Shown here: in pieces, positions 21,541 through 30,287 of the stretch | Position numbering within the stretch: position 1 is the first letter of the stretch | Layout: the number at the start of each line of letters is the position of its first letter | NCBI GenBank assembly: GCA_002423125.1 | Contig: DIUW01000058.1 | Coordinates: 86,324-128,865, forward strand | From: Legionellaceae bacterium UBA6148 | Lineage (GTDB): Bacteria > Pseudomonadota > Gammaproteobacteria > Legionellales > Legionellaceae | Length of the DNA stretch: 42,542 nucleotides | Reading direction: 5' to 3' | The notes under the pieces: model-generated | The model's input: only the letters and a program-made list of their open reading frames with translations | Told to the model about the DNA's origin: nothing | The model's database searches: none | Made by a program: the position numbers and the translations under genes

Positions 21541-22977
21541 TTAGGCTGTCAAACAATGAACAACTAACCTATTAACCTGCGCAGGATCAGTTTGTCCTTT
21601 TGTTTCTTTCATGACATGTCCCACAAAAAAGCCTAATAGTTTTTCTTTTCCTGCACGATAATCAGCAGCCTGTTGGGGATATTGGTGAATGATGGATCGA
21701 ATGATTGCCTCTAGCTCAGAGTTACTTTTGGGAGGCTCTACGTTTTCTGCTTGAATTAACGCATCAACGGTTTGTGAGCTCGTTAATAATTGATTAAAGA
21801 TTTTTTTAGCCGTGGTATTGGACAATGTGCCATCCGTTAGCCGTGTGAGTAAACATGCAAATTGTTCGACCGGCATCAGTGAGTCCTCAAAGGTAAGGCC
21901 TCGTTCGTTGAGGGCTGCTATATAGCTGCCTTTTAGCCAATTCACAATGATTTTTCCGGGTGCGGCGCTGTTTCGTTTGACCTCATCATAAAAAGCAAGC
22001 ACAACGGGCGATGCTAATAAAAACTCAACATGCTCATCCGTTAATAAATCATCATCTTTTAGGCGCTTAATTATTGTGGCGGGTAAAAGGGGCATTGTGT
22101 TTTTGATTCGCGCCAATTCTGATTCACTCAGTTGAATCGGTAATAAATCGGGATCGGGAAAATAGCGGTAATCATTTTCATTTTCTTTCGTGCGCATGCT
22201 TTCCGTTATATTTTTATCCGCATCATATAAACGGGTTTCTTGAATAATACGTTGTCCCGATTCGAGCATATCTTGATGGCGGAGTTGCTCAAAAAGAATA
22301 GCTTTTTCAATAAACCTAAACGAGTTTATATTTTTTATCTCAGTTCGAGTGCCGAGTTCTTTTTGTCCTTGTTTTCGTAGTGACAAATTCACATCACATC
22401 GAAACGAACCCTCTTGCATATTGCCATCGCAAATGCCCAGGAATCGCAGCAATTGATGGAGTGTTTTTAAATAGCGAATCACTTCTTCTGCGCTATACAT
22501 GCAGGGTGTTGTTACGATTTCAAGTAAAGGCGTCCCTGCGCGGTTTAAATCAATGCCGGTGTAGTTCGAATGCGCGTCGTGCAATGATTTTCCGGCATCC
22601 TCTTCGAGGTGAGCTCGATCGATATGGATTATTTTTTCAGTGCCATCGGACAATTGGATCGTCAAATGACCTTGACCGACGATGGGTCGCTGGAACTGGC
22701 TGATTTGATAGCCTTTGGGCAAATCGGGATAGAAGTAATTTTTTCGTTCGAAATAACTAAAGTTGTTAATGGTTGCATCAATGGCTAAGCCAAACTGAAT
22801 TGCCATTTCGACGGCGCGCTGATTTAATACCGGCAATACTCCTGGCAATCCCGCATCCACATAATGGGTTTGTGCGTTGGGTAATGCGCCATATTGTGTT
22901 GGAGCATTTGAAAATAATTTGGATTGTGTGCTTAATTGTGCGTGGACCTCAAGTCCAATTACTGTTTCCCAAGTCAT
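21541..22977 (-). CDS. gatB: Aspartyl/glutamyl-tRNA amidotransferase subunit B
   Basis: A 478-residue subunit of the GatCAB complex that converts Glu-tRNA(Gln) and Asp-tRNA(Asn) to the amidated forms; GatB binds tRNA and phosphorylates the substrate. The family start MTWETVIGLEVHAQL fixes ATG 22977, preceded by GAGGAA; an earlier start at 23007 would add ten residues. Diagnostic blocks are KNYFYPDLPKGYQISQF (about 77-93), DLNRAGTPLLEIVT, SFRCDVNLSLR, RTEIKNINSFRFI and DYRYFPDPDLLP, with the helical tail/YqeY domain at the C terminus. It is the last gene of gatC-gatA-gatB. Confidence 0.97.
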   Translation of the reverse strand: MTWETVIGLEVHAQLSTQSKLFSNAPTQYGALPNAQTHYVDAGLPGVLPVLNQRAVEMAIQFGLAIDATINNFSYFERKNYFYPDLPKGYQISQFQRPIVGQGHLTIQLSDGTEKIIHIDRAHLEEDAGKSLHDAHSNYTGIDLNRAGTPLLEIVTTPCMYSAEEVIRYLKTLHQLLRFLGICDGNMQEGSFRCDVNLSLRKQGQKELGTRTEIKNINSFRFIEKAILFEQLRHQDMLESGQRIIQETRLYDADKNITESMRTKENENDYRYFPDPDLLPIQLSESELARIKNTMPLLPATIIKRLKDDDLLTDEHVEFLLASPVVLAFYDEVKRNSAAPGKIIVNWLKGSYIAALNERGLTFEDSLMPVEQFACLLTRLTDGTLSNTTAKKIFNQLLTSSQTVDALIQAENVEPPKSNSELEAIIRSIIHQYPQQAADYRAGKEKLLGFFVGHVMKETKGQTDPAQVNRLVVHCLTA

Positions 22978-23022
22978 TTTTATTCCTCTTTGTTCAGTTT
23001 GGCCCAAATACTGATAATCAGC

Positions 23023-24471
23023 CTACAATTTTGGCTTCACTCTATGCCAATCAGTTTGTTGCTGATAATGATGTGCAACTTGCAGCAAACGAGCCTCATC
23101 GAAGTGCGCGCCAAGTAGCTGTATCCCTATAGGAAGTCCGGCCGTATTGAATCCCCCTGGAATCGACAAAGCCGGCAAACCCGCTAAATTTGCACCGACG
23201 GTAAATATGTCCGCCAAATAACGCTGCGTTGGATTTATTATTTTCTCATCAAGTTGAAATGCACAAGTGGGCGTTGTGGGGCCTAGAATAAAATCGACAT
23301 TCAATAACGCATCACTCAGTTCATCACGGATCAATCGCCTGACTTTTTGTGCTTGTACGTAGTAATCATCATAAAACCCTGCGGATAACACATGAGTCCC
23401 TGTTAAAATTCGGCGTTTGACTTCCATGCCAAATCCTTCTTCACGAGAGTGTGTAATGAGCGAACGTAACGTCTGAGCCTCCTGACTTCGATGACCATAA
23501 CGGATGCCATCATAGCGAGATAAGTTGGAAGATGCTTCCGCACAGGCGATGACATAATAACAAGGGATCCAATGCGGTTGCAGATTTAAGTCTAGTTCAA
23601 TAATCTGGGCGCCCATTTGTTCAAAAACACGCACAGCAGCTAAGACGGCGTTTTGAATATCCGATTCAACATCGGGATGAAAAAAACAACGTGGTAAGCC
23701 TATTCGTAGAGAGGTGATTGGCTGATGTGTTTCGTCGAAGTAATTGATGGGGGTCGATGGAGCAGAAGTCGAATCTTTTTCGTCAAAACAGGCGATTGTT
23801 TGTAAAATCAGTGCTAAATCTTCTGCGGAATGAGCCAAGATCCCTGCCGTATCCAAGCTTGATGCAAACGCGACCATCCCATAACGAGAGACAAGACCAT
23901 AGGTTGGTTTAAGGCCTGAAATGCCACAAAATGCAGCCGGTTGTCGAATAGATCCACCGGTATCAGAGCCCGTGGTAAATGCGCACAACGATGCAGCAAC
24001 GGCAGCGGCCGAACCGCCAGATGATCCACCTGGAACACGAGTGAGATCCCATGGGTTTTTAACTGGACCGAAAAAGCTTGATTCGTTTGTCGAACCCATT
24101 GCAAATTCATCCATATTGGTCTTTCCGAGTAAAACGACACCTTGATGTGCAAATTGGTTAACAATGGTCGCAGAGTAGGGCGAAGTAAATTCGGATAACA
24201 TTTTGGAACCACAGGTGGTCCGCATAGTGGTCGTGCAAAAGATATCCTTATGCGCCATTGGAATTCCTGTGAGAGGATGATGTGTGCCTTGCTGAATGCG
24301 CGCATCCGCTTGTTTTGCTTCAGTCAGTGCATTGTCTTCATCAATTGAAATAAAGGCATTGAGTTCACGATGTTCACGAATGCGTTGGAGATAATCATTC
24401 GTTAACTCGACTGCAGAAACTTTTTTTTGTTGCAATGCAAGACTTAATTCACTGACCGATTGGGTATCCAT
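23023..24471 (-). CDS. gatA: Aspartyl/glutamyl-tRNA amidotransferase subunit A
   Basis: A 482-residue amidase-signature subunit that hydrolyses glutamine or asparagine to supply ammonia to GatB. The catalytic Ser-cisSer-Lys triad is visible: Lys in PMAHKDIFCT (about residue 76), the glycine-rich PGGSSGGSAAAVAAS segment near 150, and the nucleophile in TGSDTGGSIRQPAAFCG near 175. Length is standard. It lies 15 bp after gatC and 45 bp before gatB. With GatCAB present, the organism probably lacks a discriminating GlnRS or AsnRS; neither gene is in the window. Confidence 0.97.
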   Translation of the reverse strand: MDTQSVSELSLALQQKKVSAVELTNDYLQRIREHRELNAFISIDEDNALTEAKQADARIQQGTHHPLTGIPMAHKDIFCTTTMRTTCGSKMLSEFTSPYSATIVNQFAHQGVVLLGKTNMDEFAMGSTNESSFFGPVKNPWDLTRVPGGSSGGSAAAVAASLCAFTTGSDTGGSIRQPAAFCGISGLKPTYGLVSRYGMVAFASSLDTAGILAHSAEDLALILQTIACFDEKDSTSAPSTPINYFDETHQPITSLRIGLPRCFFHPDVESDIQNAVLAAVRVFEQMGAQIIELDLNLQPHWIPCYYVIACAEASSNLSRYDGIRYGHRSQEAQTLRSLITHSREEGFGMEVKRRILTGTHVLSAGFYDDYYVQAQKVRRLIRDELSDALLNVDFILGPTTPTCAFQLDEKIINPTQRYLADIFTVGANLAGLPALSIPGGFNTAGLPIGIQLLGAHFDEARLLQVAHHYQQQTDWHRVKPKL

Positions 24472-24486
24472 AGAAGGTATCTCTCG

Positions 24487-24774
24487 TTATGTTATGACTT
24501 TAGGAACCAAGTATAAATTGTCTTCAAATTGTGGTGCGATGTTACCGAGTTGTGATGTGGTATTGCATTCATGAGGCTCGTCGGGTCGTAGACGCTGGAC
24601 AACGTCCATTGGATGCATTAATGGCTGGGTGGTTGTCGTATCAACTGCGCGTAAATGATCTACAAAATTGATAATTGAATTGATGTCCGCCATGAGTGCC
24701 GGTGCAGTTTCAGGATCTATTTCTAGATATGCGAGTGTTGATAAGTGTTTGAGTTGTTGGGTAGATATCGACAT
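24487..24774 (-). CDS. gatC: Aspartyl/glutamyl-tRNA amidotransferase subunit C
   Basis: A 95-residue linking subunit that wraps the GatA-GatB interface. The typical features are LKHLSTLAYLEIDP near the N terminus, INFVDHLRAVDTTTTQPLMHP in the middle and LRPDEPHECN near residue 70. It is first in the operon. No good Shine-Dalgarno precedes the start, which is a little unusual for an operon leader gene; a plausible promoter is at 24805-24834. Confidence 0.95.
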   Translation of the reverse strand: MSISTQQLKHLSTLAYLEIDPETAPALMADINSIINFVDHLRAVDTTTTQPLMHPMDVVQRLRPDEPHECNTTSQLGNIAPQFEDNLYLVPKVIT

Positions 24775-24804
24775 AATTTAGGGGTGCTTAATGACCGTCA
24801 TTGT

Positions 24805-24834
24805 ATTCTACTGTATGCATGAGCATGCTCACAA
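24805..24834 (-). promoter_or_regulatory. Candidate sigma-70 promoter of gatCAB
   Basis: On the minus strand TTGTGA (24829-24834) and TAGAAT (24805-24810) are 18 bp apart, roughly 30 bp before the gatC start. Two near-consensus hexamers at acceptable spacing. Confidence 0.5.
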
Positions 24835-24920
24835 GATCGATCCTAGAAAAAGCCGAATTAGACCCAATCCAGTATCTTCATTTCCGATGGGTATAGATTG
24901 TTTGAAAGGTTTGAAATAAT

Positions 24921-24970
24921 CCTGGAAAAAGCAGTTGGAGGCGTAGTAGCCTTCAACTGCTTTTTCCAGG
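24921..24970. mobile_element. 50-bp short copy of the CCTGGAAAAAGCAGTTG palindromic element
   Basis: Two arms of about 24 bases, CCTGGAAAAAGCAGTTGGAG and the complement of CCTGGAAAAAGCAGTTGAAG, meet with almost no loop. A perfect 5-bp direct repeat ATAAT flanks it (24916-24920 and 24971-24975). In inverse orientation it equals the 178-bp element at 16597-16774 with 128 bp missing between two CTACG copies. It lies between the divergent gatC and trpE(G) genes, about 6 bp upstream of the latter's candidate -35. Confidence 0.8.
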
Positions 24971-24977
24971 ATAATGA

Positions 24978-25005
24978 TTGCAGTAGCAATGTTCTGTTGT
25001 AAGAT
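24978..25005 (+). promoter_or_regulatory. Candidate promoter of trpE(G)
   Basis: TTGCAG (24978-24983) and TAAGAT (25000-25005) are separated by 16 bp, about 30 bp before the start codon. No leader peptide rich in Trp codons and no attenuator hairpin can be seen after it. Confidence 0.35.
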
Positions 25006-25034
25006 GATTTAAAAAAATTTATGAGGATGGTGCA

Positions 25035-27179
25035 ATGCTTCAGCAATTTAAAACCGCAGGTGGGATGCATATCGAATTGGAGCATCAACTGATTGAATAT
25101 AAAAATGCCATTGAGCCGTTGATTGAACGCCTTGATACGCATCAAGGCGCTTTATTTGCCTCGGGATTTGAATATCCTGGACGCTATACCTGTTGGGATA
25201 TTGGGTTTTGTAATCCACCGTTGGTATTGACTTGTGTTGGACCTTTGATTCGATTGAGCGCTCTCAATCGTCGAGGTGAGATAATGTTAGCGATGTTGCG
25301 GCCGTTGCTTTTGAATCAACATGAATTGAACCTTTCGAACGAATCCAAGCAGCATGTTGATATGACCGTTGTGCCGTCTAATACTGTTTTTAATGAAGAG
25401 GAGCGTAGTCACCAGCCTTCCGTATTCAGTTTATTGCGTACTATTCTTGCTTTTTTTAAAACGGATAAGGATCCCTATTTAGGGCTTTATGGCGCATTTG
25501 GCTATGACTTGATTTTTCAATTTGAAGCCATTCAGCAGCATCAAGACCGAACTGATAGGCAACGTGACATGGTGCTTTATTTACCCGATGAAATATATGT
25601 CGTTAACCATCGCAAAGAAGAAGCCTTTGTACGGCGTTATGATTTTCAATTTGAAGGCAAATCAACACAAGGTTTACCTCGTGAGGGAGAAGCACACTCT
25701 TATATCGCAACAGAAACGAAAGTGGAATCATGCGATCATGCACCGGGTGAATATGCTGAGTTGGTTGAAACAGCGAAACAGTGGTTTAAGTGTGGAGATT
25801 TATTTGAGGTAGTTCCCAGTCAAACGTTTTTTGTGAATTGTCTAGAAAAACCCTCCTTGATCTTTGATCGAATGCGCACGAATAATCCATCTCCTTACGG
25901 TTTTCTAATGAATTTAGGCGACGGCGAATATTTAGTGGGCGCATCACCCGAAATGTACGTGCGCGTGCAAGGAAAGCGCGTTGAAACGGCACCCATATCA
26001 GGAACCATTCGACGAGGTGCGGATGCGATTGAAGATGCACATAATATTCAATTACTCCTGGATTCAGAAAAAGAAGCTTCAGAATTAACGATGTGTACTG
26101 ATGTTGATAGAAACGACAAATCAAGAATCTGTGAAGCAGGGAGCGTGCGTGTGATTGGGCGTCGACAGATTGAAATGTACTCCCGCTTAATTCATACCGT
26201 TGATCATGTCGAAGGGTATTTGCGAGAAGGGTTTGATGCGGTTGATGCGTTTTTAACTCATATGTGGGTGGTGACTGTCACTGGGGCACCCAAATTATGG
26301 GCGATGAATTTTATTGAACAACATGAAAAATCGCCGCGAAAATGGTATGGCGGAGCCGTTGGTTGGTTCAATGTGAATGGCAATTTAAACACGGGATTAG
26401 TGTTGCGTACCGTTCGTATTCAGCAGGGAGTTGCGGCAGTAAGGGTTGGTGCGACCTTGTTGTATGATTCAAATCCTGAAGCTGAAGAACAAGAAACACG
26501 GCTTAAAGCGTCCGCTTTCTTGGATATTTTACAGGGGCGACAGCCCGCGAAGCAGGAGCATTTGCATGTTCCTCAAAATGGCGTTGGAAAAAGAATACTA
26601 TTGATTGATCACCAAGACTCATTCGTGCATACGTTGGCAAATTATATTCGCCAAACGGGTGCAGAGGTTGAGACCATTCGTTATGAAAATGCGCTAAACA
26701 TGTTGAAGACAAAGACTTATGATTTAGTGTTGTTGTCTCCTGGTCCCGGTAAACCAAGTGATTTTCAGTTAACTCAGACGATTGATGCTGTTCTCGCTTT
26801 GGGTATTCCATTATTTGGAGTTTGTTTGGGATTACAAGGACTTGTCGAGTATTTTGGAGGACAGCTTGATGTGCTGGATTACCCTATGCATGGACGATCA
26901 TCTTTAGTGCATGTCAAGGATAATACAGGCTTATTTGCAGGGTTTGATCCAACGTTTATGGCGGCTCGATATCATTCGTTGCATGCAAGGCTTGCCACTT
27001 TACCGAAAGAACTTCGTGTGACGGCAATGAGTGATGATGGAGTTGTGATGGCAATCTCACATGCTAGTCTGCCGATTTATGCGGTTCAATTTCATCCAGA
27101 GGCACTTTTTTCACTGCCTAAATATGCAGGGATACGAATTATGAGTAATTTAATGGCCATGGTGGGCCATCATGCATAG
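25035..27179 (+). CDS. trpE(G): Fused anthranilate synthase TrpE(G)
   Basis: A 714-residue fusion converting chorismate and glutamine to anthranilate, the first step of tryptophan synthesis. Residues 1-500 are a TrpE-like chorismate-binding unit with TAPISGTIRRGADAIEDAHN, ELTMCTDVDRNDKSR, YSRLIHTVDHVEGYL and VTGAPKLWAM; residues 525-714 are a class I glutamine amidotransferase with nucleophile Cys597 (GVCLGLQG) and the HPE triad end (His687, Glu689). The block order and wording match the rhizobial TrpE(G) type rather than separate TrpE and TrpG. GAGG precedes the start. PhzE-like enzymes share this architecture but I see no phenazine genes. No other trp gene is nearby; the next gene overlaps its end by 8 bp. 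Confidence 0.9.
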   Translation: MLQQFKTAGGMHIELEHQLIEYKNAIEPLIERLDTHQGALFASGFEYPGRYTCWDIGFCNPPLVLTCVGPLIRLSALNRRGEIMLAMLRPLLLNQHELNLSNESKQHVDMTVVPSNTVFNEEERSHQPSVFSLLRTILAFFKTDKDPYLGLYGAFGYDLIFQFEAIQQHQDRTDRQRDMVLYLPDEIYVVNHRKEEAFVRRYDFQFEGKSTQGLPREGEAHSYIATETKVESCDHAPGEYAELVETAKQWFKCGDLFEVVPSQTFFVNCLEKPSLIFDRMRTNNPSPYGFLMNLGDGEYLVGASPEMYVRVQGKRVETAPISGTIRRGADAIEDAHNIQLLLDSEKEASELTMCTDVDRNDKSRICEAGSVRVIGRRQIEMYSRLIHTVDHVEGYLREGFDAVDAFLTHMWVVTVTGAPKLWAMNFIEQHEKSPRKWYGGAVGWFNVNGNLNTGLVLRTVRIQQGVAAVRVGATLLYDSNPEAEEQETRLKASAFLDILQGRQPAKQEHLHVPQNGVGKRILLIDHQDSFVHTLANYIRQTGAEVETIRYENALNMLKTKTYDLVLLSPGPGKPSDFQLTQTIDAVLALGIPLFGVCLGLQGLVEYFGGQLDVLDYPMHGRSSLVHVKDNTGLFAGFDPTFMAARYHSLHARLATLPKELRVTAMSDDGVVMAISHASLPIYAVQFHPEALFSLPKYAGIRIMSNLMAMVGHHA

Positions 27180-28455
27180 CCGTATTCTAGTTCTTTATGG
27201 ACTCGTGGTTGTCTTGGGGATCTTAGTTGGGTTAGTGGGGTCCAGTTTTCAACTTTCCATTATCGCCATAAGTAATGGGTTCGTTGCGTTTTATCATGAT
27301 GTTCAAGTGCATAGTGGATTGGCGAGTTTGATGGCTGCTATGGTTTCGATGATCATGGTTTTTGCTGCATGGTTTATGGTGCGTACCATTGCACCGGAAG
27401 CGTCTGGAAGCGGTGTTCCTGAAATTGAAGGTGCGTTACTGCATGAGCGTCCTATTTTTTGGCGAAGGCTACTGCCAGTCAAATTTTTCGGAGGAATATT
27501 GGCAATATCAGCCAATATGGTTTTAGGTCGAGAGGGGCCGACGATTCAAATTGGAGGTAATTTAGGCGAAATGTTGGCGGCTTGGTTTCATATGTCGAAA
27601 CGTCGCCGTGATACATTAATTTTGGCAGGTTCAGCAGCGGGGTTGGCGACTGCATTTAATGCACCACTGGCCGGTGTTTTGTTCGTGATCGAAGAAATGC
27701 GGCGTGCGTTTAATTTTTCATTTACAAATTTTAGTATGGTCGCAATATGCTGTGTGGCCGCAACCATTGTCCAGCACCTCATCATTGGTACTCAGCCGGC
27801 CATTCAAATGGAAGTATTTGCTCTTCCAAGCTTAAGTTCGTTGGGATGGTTTTTTTTGTTTGGAGTTGTGGTTGGATTTGCCGGACTTTTATTTAATATT
27901 ATCTTAATGGGCTGTTTAAATCGGGCCGACCGTTTTAGTTTAAAAAAACGTATTTTGTTTGTGCTTTTCACGGGGGCGTTGATTGGTTATTTAGGCTATG
28001 TGCAGCCTCATTTAGTAGGGGGGGGGTATCATATTATTGAGCAATCTCTTTCGATGCGCCCTTCGTTAGCCTTGTTGTTAGTGCTATTAGTCGTTCGATT
28101 TTTCACAACAGTGTTATGTTATACAACCGGTGTTCCTGGTGGTATTTTTGCTCCCATGCTTGCCTTAGGAACCTTACTGGGCTTGGCATGTTCGTATTTT
28201 TTACAATGGTCGGTTGATCCCTCTATTCACCCGGGAATGTTTGCTGTCGCGGGTATGGGCGCACTATTTTCAGCCGCGGTTCGCGCGCCGCTAACGGGTA
28301 TCGTTCTCGTGGTTGAAATGACACAAAATTATTCGTTGATATTACCTCTCATGGTCACGTGTTTAACCTCTACGACCGTCGTGCAGTTATGGGGTAATCA
28401 GCCGATTTATACTCAGCTGTTGAGTCGAACCATGAAAGGTTCAAAATTAAGTTAG
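27172..28455 (+). CDS. ClC-family chloride channel / Cl-/H+ antiporter
   Basis: A 427-residue inner-membrane protein of the ClC family. The selectivity-filter motifs are visible: GSGVPEIEG (residues 79-87), GREGPTIQIGG (119-129) with the gating glutamate Glu121, and GVPGGIFAPMLALG near 325. The internal proton glutamate is preserved in FVIEEM (Glu174 or 175), so it is likely an exchanger like E. coli ClcA, used in acid resistance, rather than a passive channel. No C-terminal CBS domains. It overlaps trpE(G) by 8 bp, so the two unrelated functions are translated from one message. Confidence 0.93.
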   Translation: MHSRILVLYGLVVVLGILVGLVGSSFQLSIIAISNGFVAFYHDVQVHSGLASLMAAMVSMIMVFAAWFMVRTIAPEASGSGVPEIEGALLHERPIFWRRLLPVKFFGGILAISANMVLGREGPTIQIGGNLGEMLAAWFHMSKRRRDTLILAGSAAGLATAFNAPLAGVLFVIEEMRRAFNFSFTNFSMVAICCVAATIVQHLIIGTQPAIQMEVFALPSLSSLGWFFLFGVVVGFAGLLFNIILMGCLNRADRFSLKKRILFVLFTGALIGYLGYVQPHLVGGGYHIIEQSLSMRPSLALLLVLLVVRFFTTVLCYTTGVPGGIFAPMLALGTLLGLACSYFLQWSVDPSIHPGMFAVAGMGALFSAAVRAPLTGIVLVVEMTQNYSLILPLMVTCLTSTTVVQLWGNQPIYTQLLSRTMKGSKLS

Positions 28456-28490
28456 GAACTGTAAATGTTCAAGTTATTCATTTACAGTCC
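28455..28490 (+). terminator. Hairpin after the ClC gene, possible terminator
   Basis: ACTGTAAATG (28458-28467) and CATTTACAGT (28479-28488) form a 10-bp stem with an 11-nt loop, extended by GG/CC pairs, and a TTAGTTT stretch follows. It begins at the ClC gene stop and lies before the ugp series. The T tract is interrupted, so efficiency is uncertain. Confidence 0.45.
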
Positions 28491-28572
28491 CTTAGTTTAA
28501 ATTTACATTCTTGCAGCGCAGCAACGATGATGTGTATACTCAGTGAATTCAATATGCCAAGAATCATCCCCG

Positions 28573-29451
28573 ATGGCACCATTCCACTCATATAAAAAGA
28601 AAGCATTATTGTTTATCATGCCTCAGGTCGTGGTGACATTGATTTTTTTTATATGGCCTGCTCTTAATGCAGTACTTCAGTCCTTTTATTACAGCGACGC
28701 CTTTGGGATTCAATCGCGGTTTGCAGGATTTTCAAATTTTATTGATTTATTTTATAACGCTGAATACGGTCATGCGGTTCTCGTGACGCTGATTATTGCC
28801 GTCGGTGTGACGCTCTTAACGATGGGGTTTGGTTTGGCGTTGGCCGTTCTAGTACAGAGTCGACGACGAGGCCAATCAGTATACAAATCATTGTTGTTGT
28901 GGCCTTATGCGGTAGCGCCAGCAGTGGCCGCTATTTTATGGCGATTCTTATGCCATCCAAGTCTTGGTTGGATAACCCACGCTTTAAAAAGTATTGGGAT
29001 TGATTTTAATTATGTGGTCCATCCCAAACAAGCACTATTCATGATTATTGTAACGGCGAGTTGGCAACAGTTTAGTTATAATTTTTTGTTTTATTATACT
29101 GCACTGAATCGAATTCCCAAGACATTACTGGAAGCAGCGATGCTTGATGGGGCTTCATCATGGCGTCGATTTTGGCAAATTAGTTTCCCACTGATGTCAT
29201 CAACCACATTTTTTTTAATCATCATGAACGTGATTTATTCTTTTTTTGATACGTTTGGAATTATTGATGTTATTACTCATGGGGGGCCTGAGTACAGTAC
29301 AACGACAATGATGTATAAAGTGTATATCGATGGTTTTGTGGGAATGGATCCAGGAGGGTCGTCTGCTCAGTCGGTGATGTTAATGCTGTTGGTGATGGCT
29401 TTGACGTTTATTCAATTTCGGTTTTTGGATAAAAAGGTTCATTATAAATGA
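28573..29451 (+). CDS. ugpA: sn-Glycerol 3-phosphate ABC transporter permease UgpA
   Basis: A 292-residue inner-membrane permease with six predicted helices. ATG 28573 starts just before the expected hydrophobic N terminus; GTG 28543 would add ten residues, and neither has a strong Shine-Dalgarno. The family-specific start TLIFFIWPALNAVLQSFYYSDAFG and the cytoplasmic EAA loop LLEAAMLDGASSWRRFWQISFP (about residue 185) are typical of UgpA within the MalF-like sugar permeases. It is coupled to ugpE by an ATGA overlap. The periplasmic binding protein gene ugpB is not in this operon. Confidence 0.9.
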   Translation: MAPFHSYKKKALLFIMPQVVVTLIFFIWPALNAVLQSFYYSDAFGIQSRFAGFSNFIDLFYNAEYGHAVLVTLIIAVGVTLLTMGFGLALAVLVQSRRRGQSVYKSLLLWPYAVAPAVAAILWRFLCHPSLGWITHALKSIGIDFNYVVHPKQALFMIIVTASWQQFSYNFLFYYTALNRIPKTLLEAAMLDGASSWRRFWQISFPLMSSTTFFLIIMNVIYSFFDTFGIIDVITHGGPEYSTTTMMYKVYIDGFVGMDPGGSSAQSVMLMLLVMALTFIQFRFLDKKVHYK

Positions 29452-30287
29452 CACTGCGGAAATTATTAAAATACGGTGTACCAAATGGGTTATTGTGTTT
29501 GTTTATTGTATTGATGTTTTTGCCCCTTTATTTGGCAGTCGTCGCGGCGAGTCATGATGGAGCTGCTTTGATGCGATCGCCTCTTCCGGTCTGGCCTGGA
29601 ACGGTGTTTATTGATAATGTCAAAACCGTTCTTGGGCATGGACTGGCAGCGACAGGCGGAGAACCTGTTGGCCGATTGTTGTTGAATAGTTTTATGATGG
29701 CAATGCTGATTGCGATCGGTAAAGTGATATTGGCCTTGTTCTCAGCTTTTGCACTGATCTATTTTCATTTTCCCTTTAAAAAACTAGCGTTTGCGTTGAT
29801 TTTTTCGACGATGATGTTGCCCGTCGAAGTGCGGATCGTGCCTACGTTTCAGGTGATTGCGTCGTTGGGGTGGATGAATAGCTTTACTGGATTAACGTTA
29901 CCATTGATGGCATCCGCGACGGCGACATTTTTGTTTCGACAATTTTTTAAAACCATTCCTAATGAGATGGTCGATGCGGCAAGACTTGATGGGGCAGGGC
30001 CGATCCGGTTTTTTGTCACCATATTATTGCCTTTATCACGCCCTCCTATGGCTGCATTGTTTATTATATTGTTTGTTTATGGTTGGAATCAGTACCTTTG
30101 GCCTTTAGTCATGACAACTGAAACGTCCAAGGCAACGATTGTCATGGGGATTCGTTATTTGACGGGCGTTGCTGATCAAATTCCGCAGTGGCACTATATT
30201 ATGACGATGGCAATCATCGCATTAGCGCCACCTTGTTTGCTGGTTATTTCATGCCAACGTTGGTTTGAGAAGGGGTTAAAGGAATAA
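29448..30287 (+). CDS. ugpE: sn-Glycerol 3-phosphate ABC transporter permease UgpE
   Basis: A 279-residue second permease subunit of the MalG type, partner of UgpA. The EAA loop reads IPNEMVDAARLDGAGPIRFF (about residues 170-190), followed by the conserved LPLSRPPMAALFIILFVYGWNQYLWPLV block. The start ATG overlaps the ugpA stop and the stop overlaps the ugpC start, so three genes are translated in series. The identity as glycerol-3-phosphate rather than maltose-type transporter rests on the wording of these blocks, which match UgpE. Confidence 0.92.
   Translation: MTLRKLLKYGVPNGLLCLFIVLMFLPLYLAVVAASHDGAALMRSPLPVWPGTVFIDNVKTVLGHGLAATGGEPVGRLLLNSFMMAMLIAIGKVILALFSAFALIYFHFPFKKLAFALIFSTMMLPVEVRIVPTFQVIASLGWMNSFTGLTLPLMASATATFLFRQFFKTIPNEMVDAARLDGAGPIRFFVTILLPLSRPPMAALFIILFVYGWNQYLWPLVMTTETSKATIVMGIRYLTGVADQIPQWHYIMTMAIIALAPPCLLVISCQRWFEKGLKE

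Noticed and set aside
24971..25034. trp leader peptide and attenuator
   Set aside because: No run of Trp codons and no alternative stem-loops in the 64 bases before trpE(G).
25035..27179. PhzE (phenazine pathway) instead of TrpE(G)
   Set aside because: Sequence blocks follow the TrpE(G) type and no phz genes are present.
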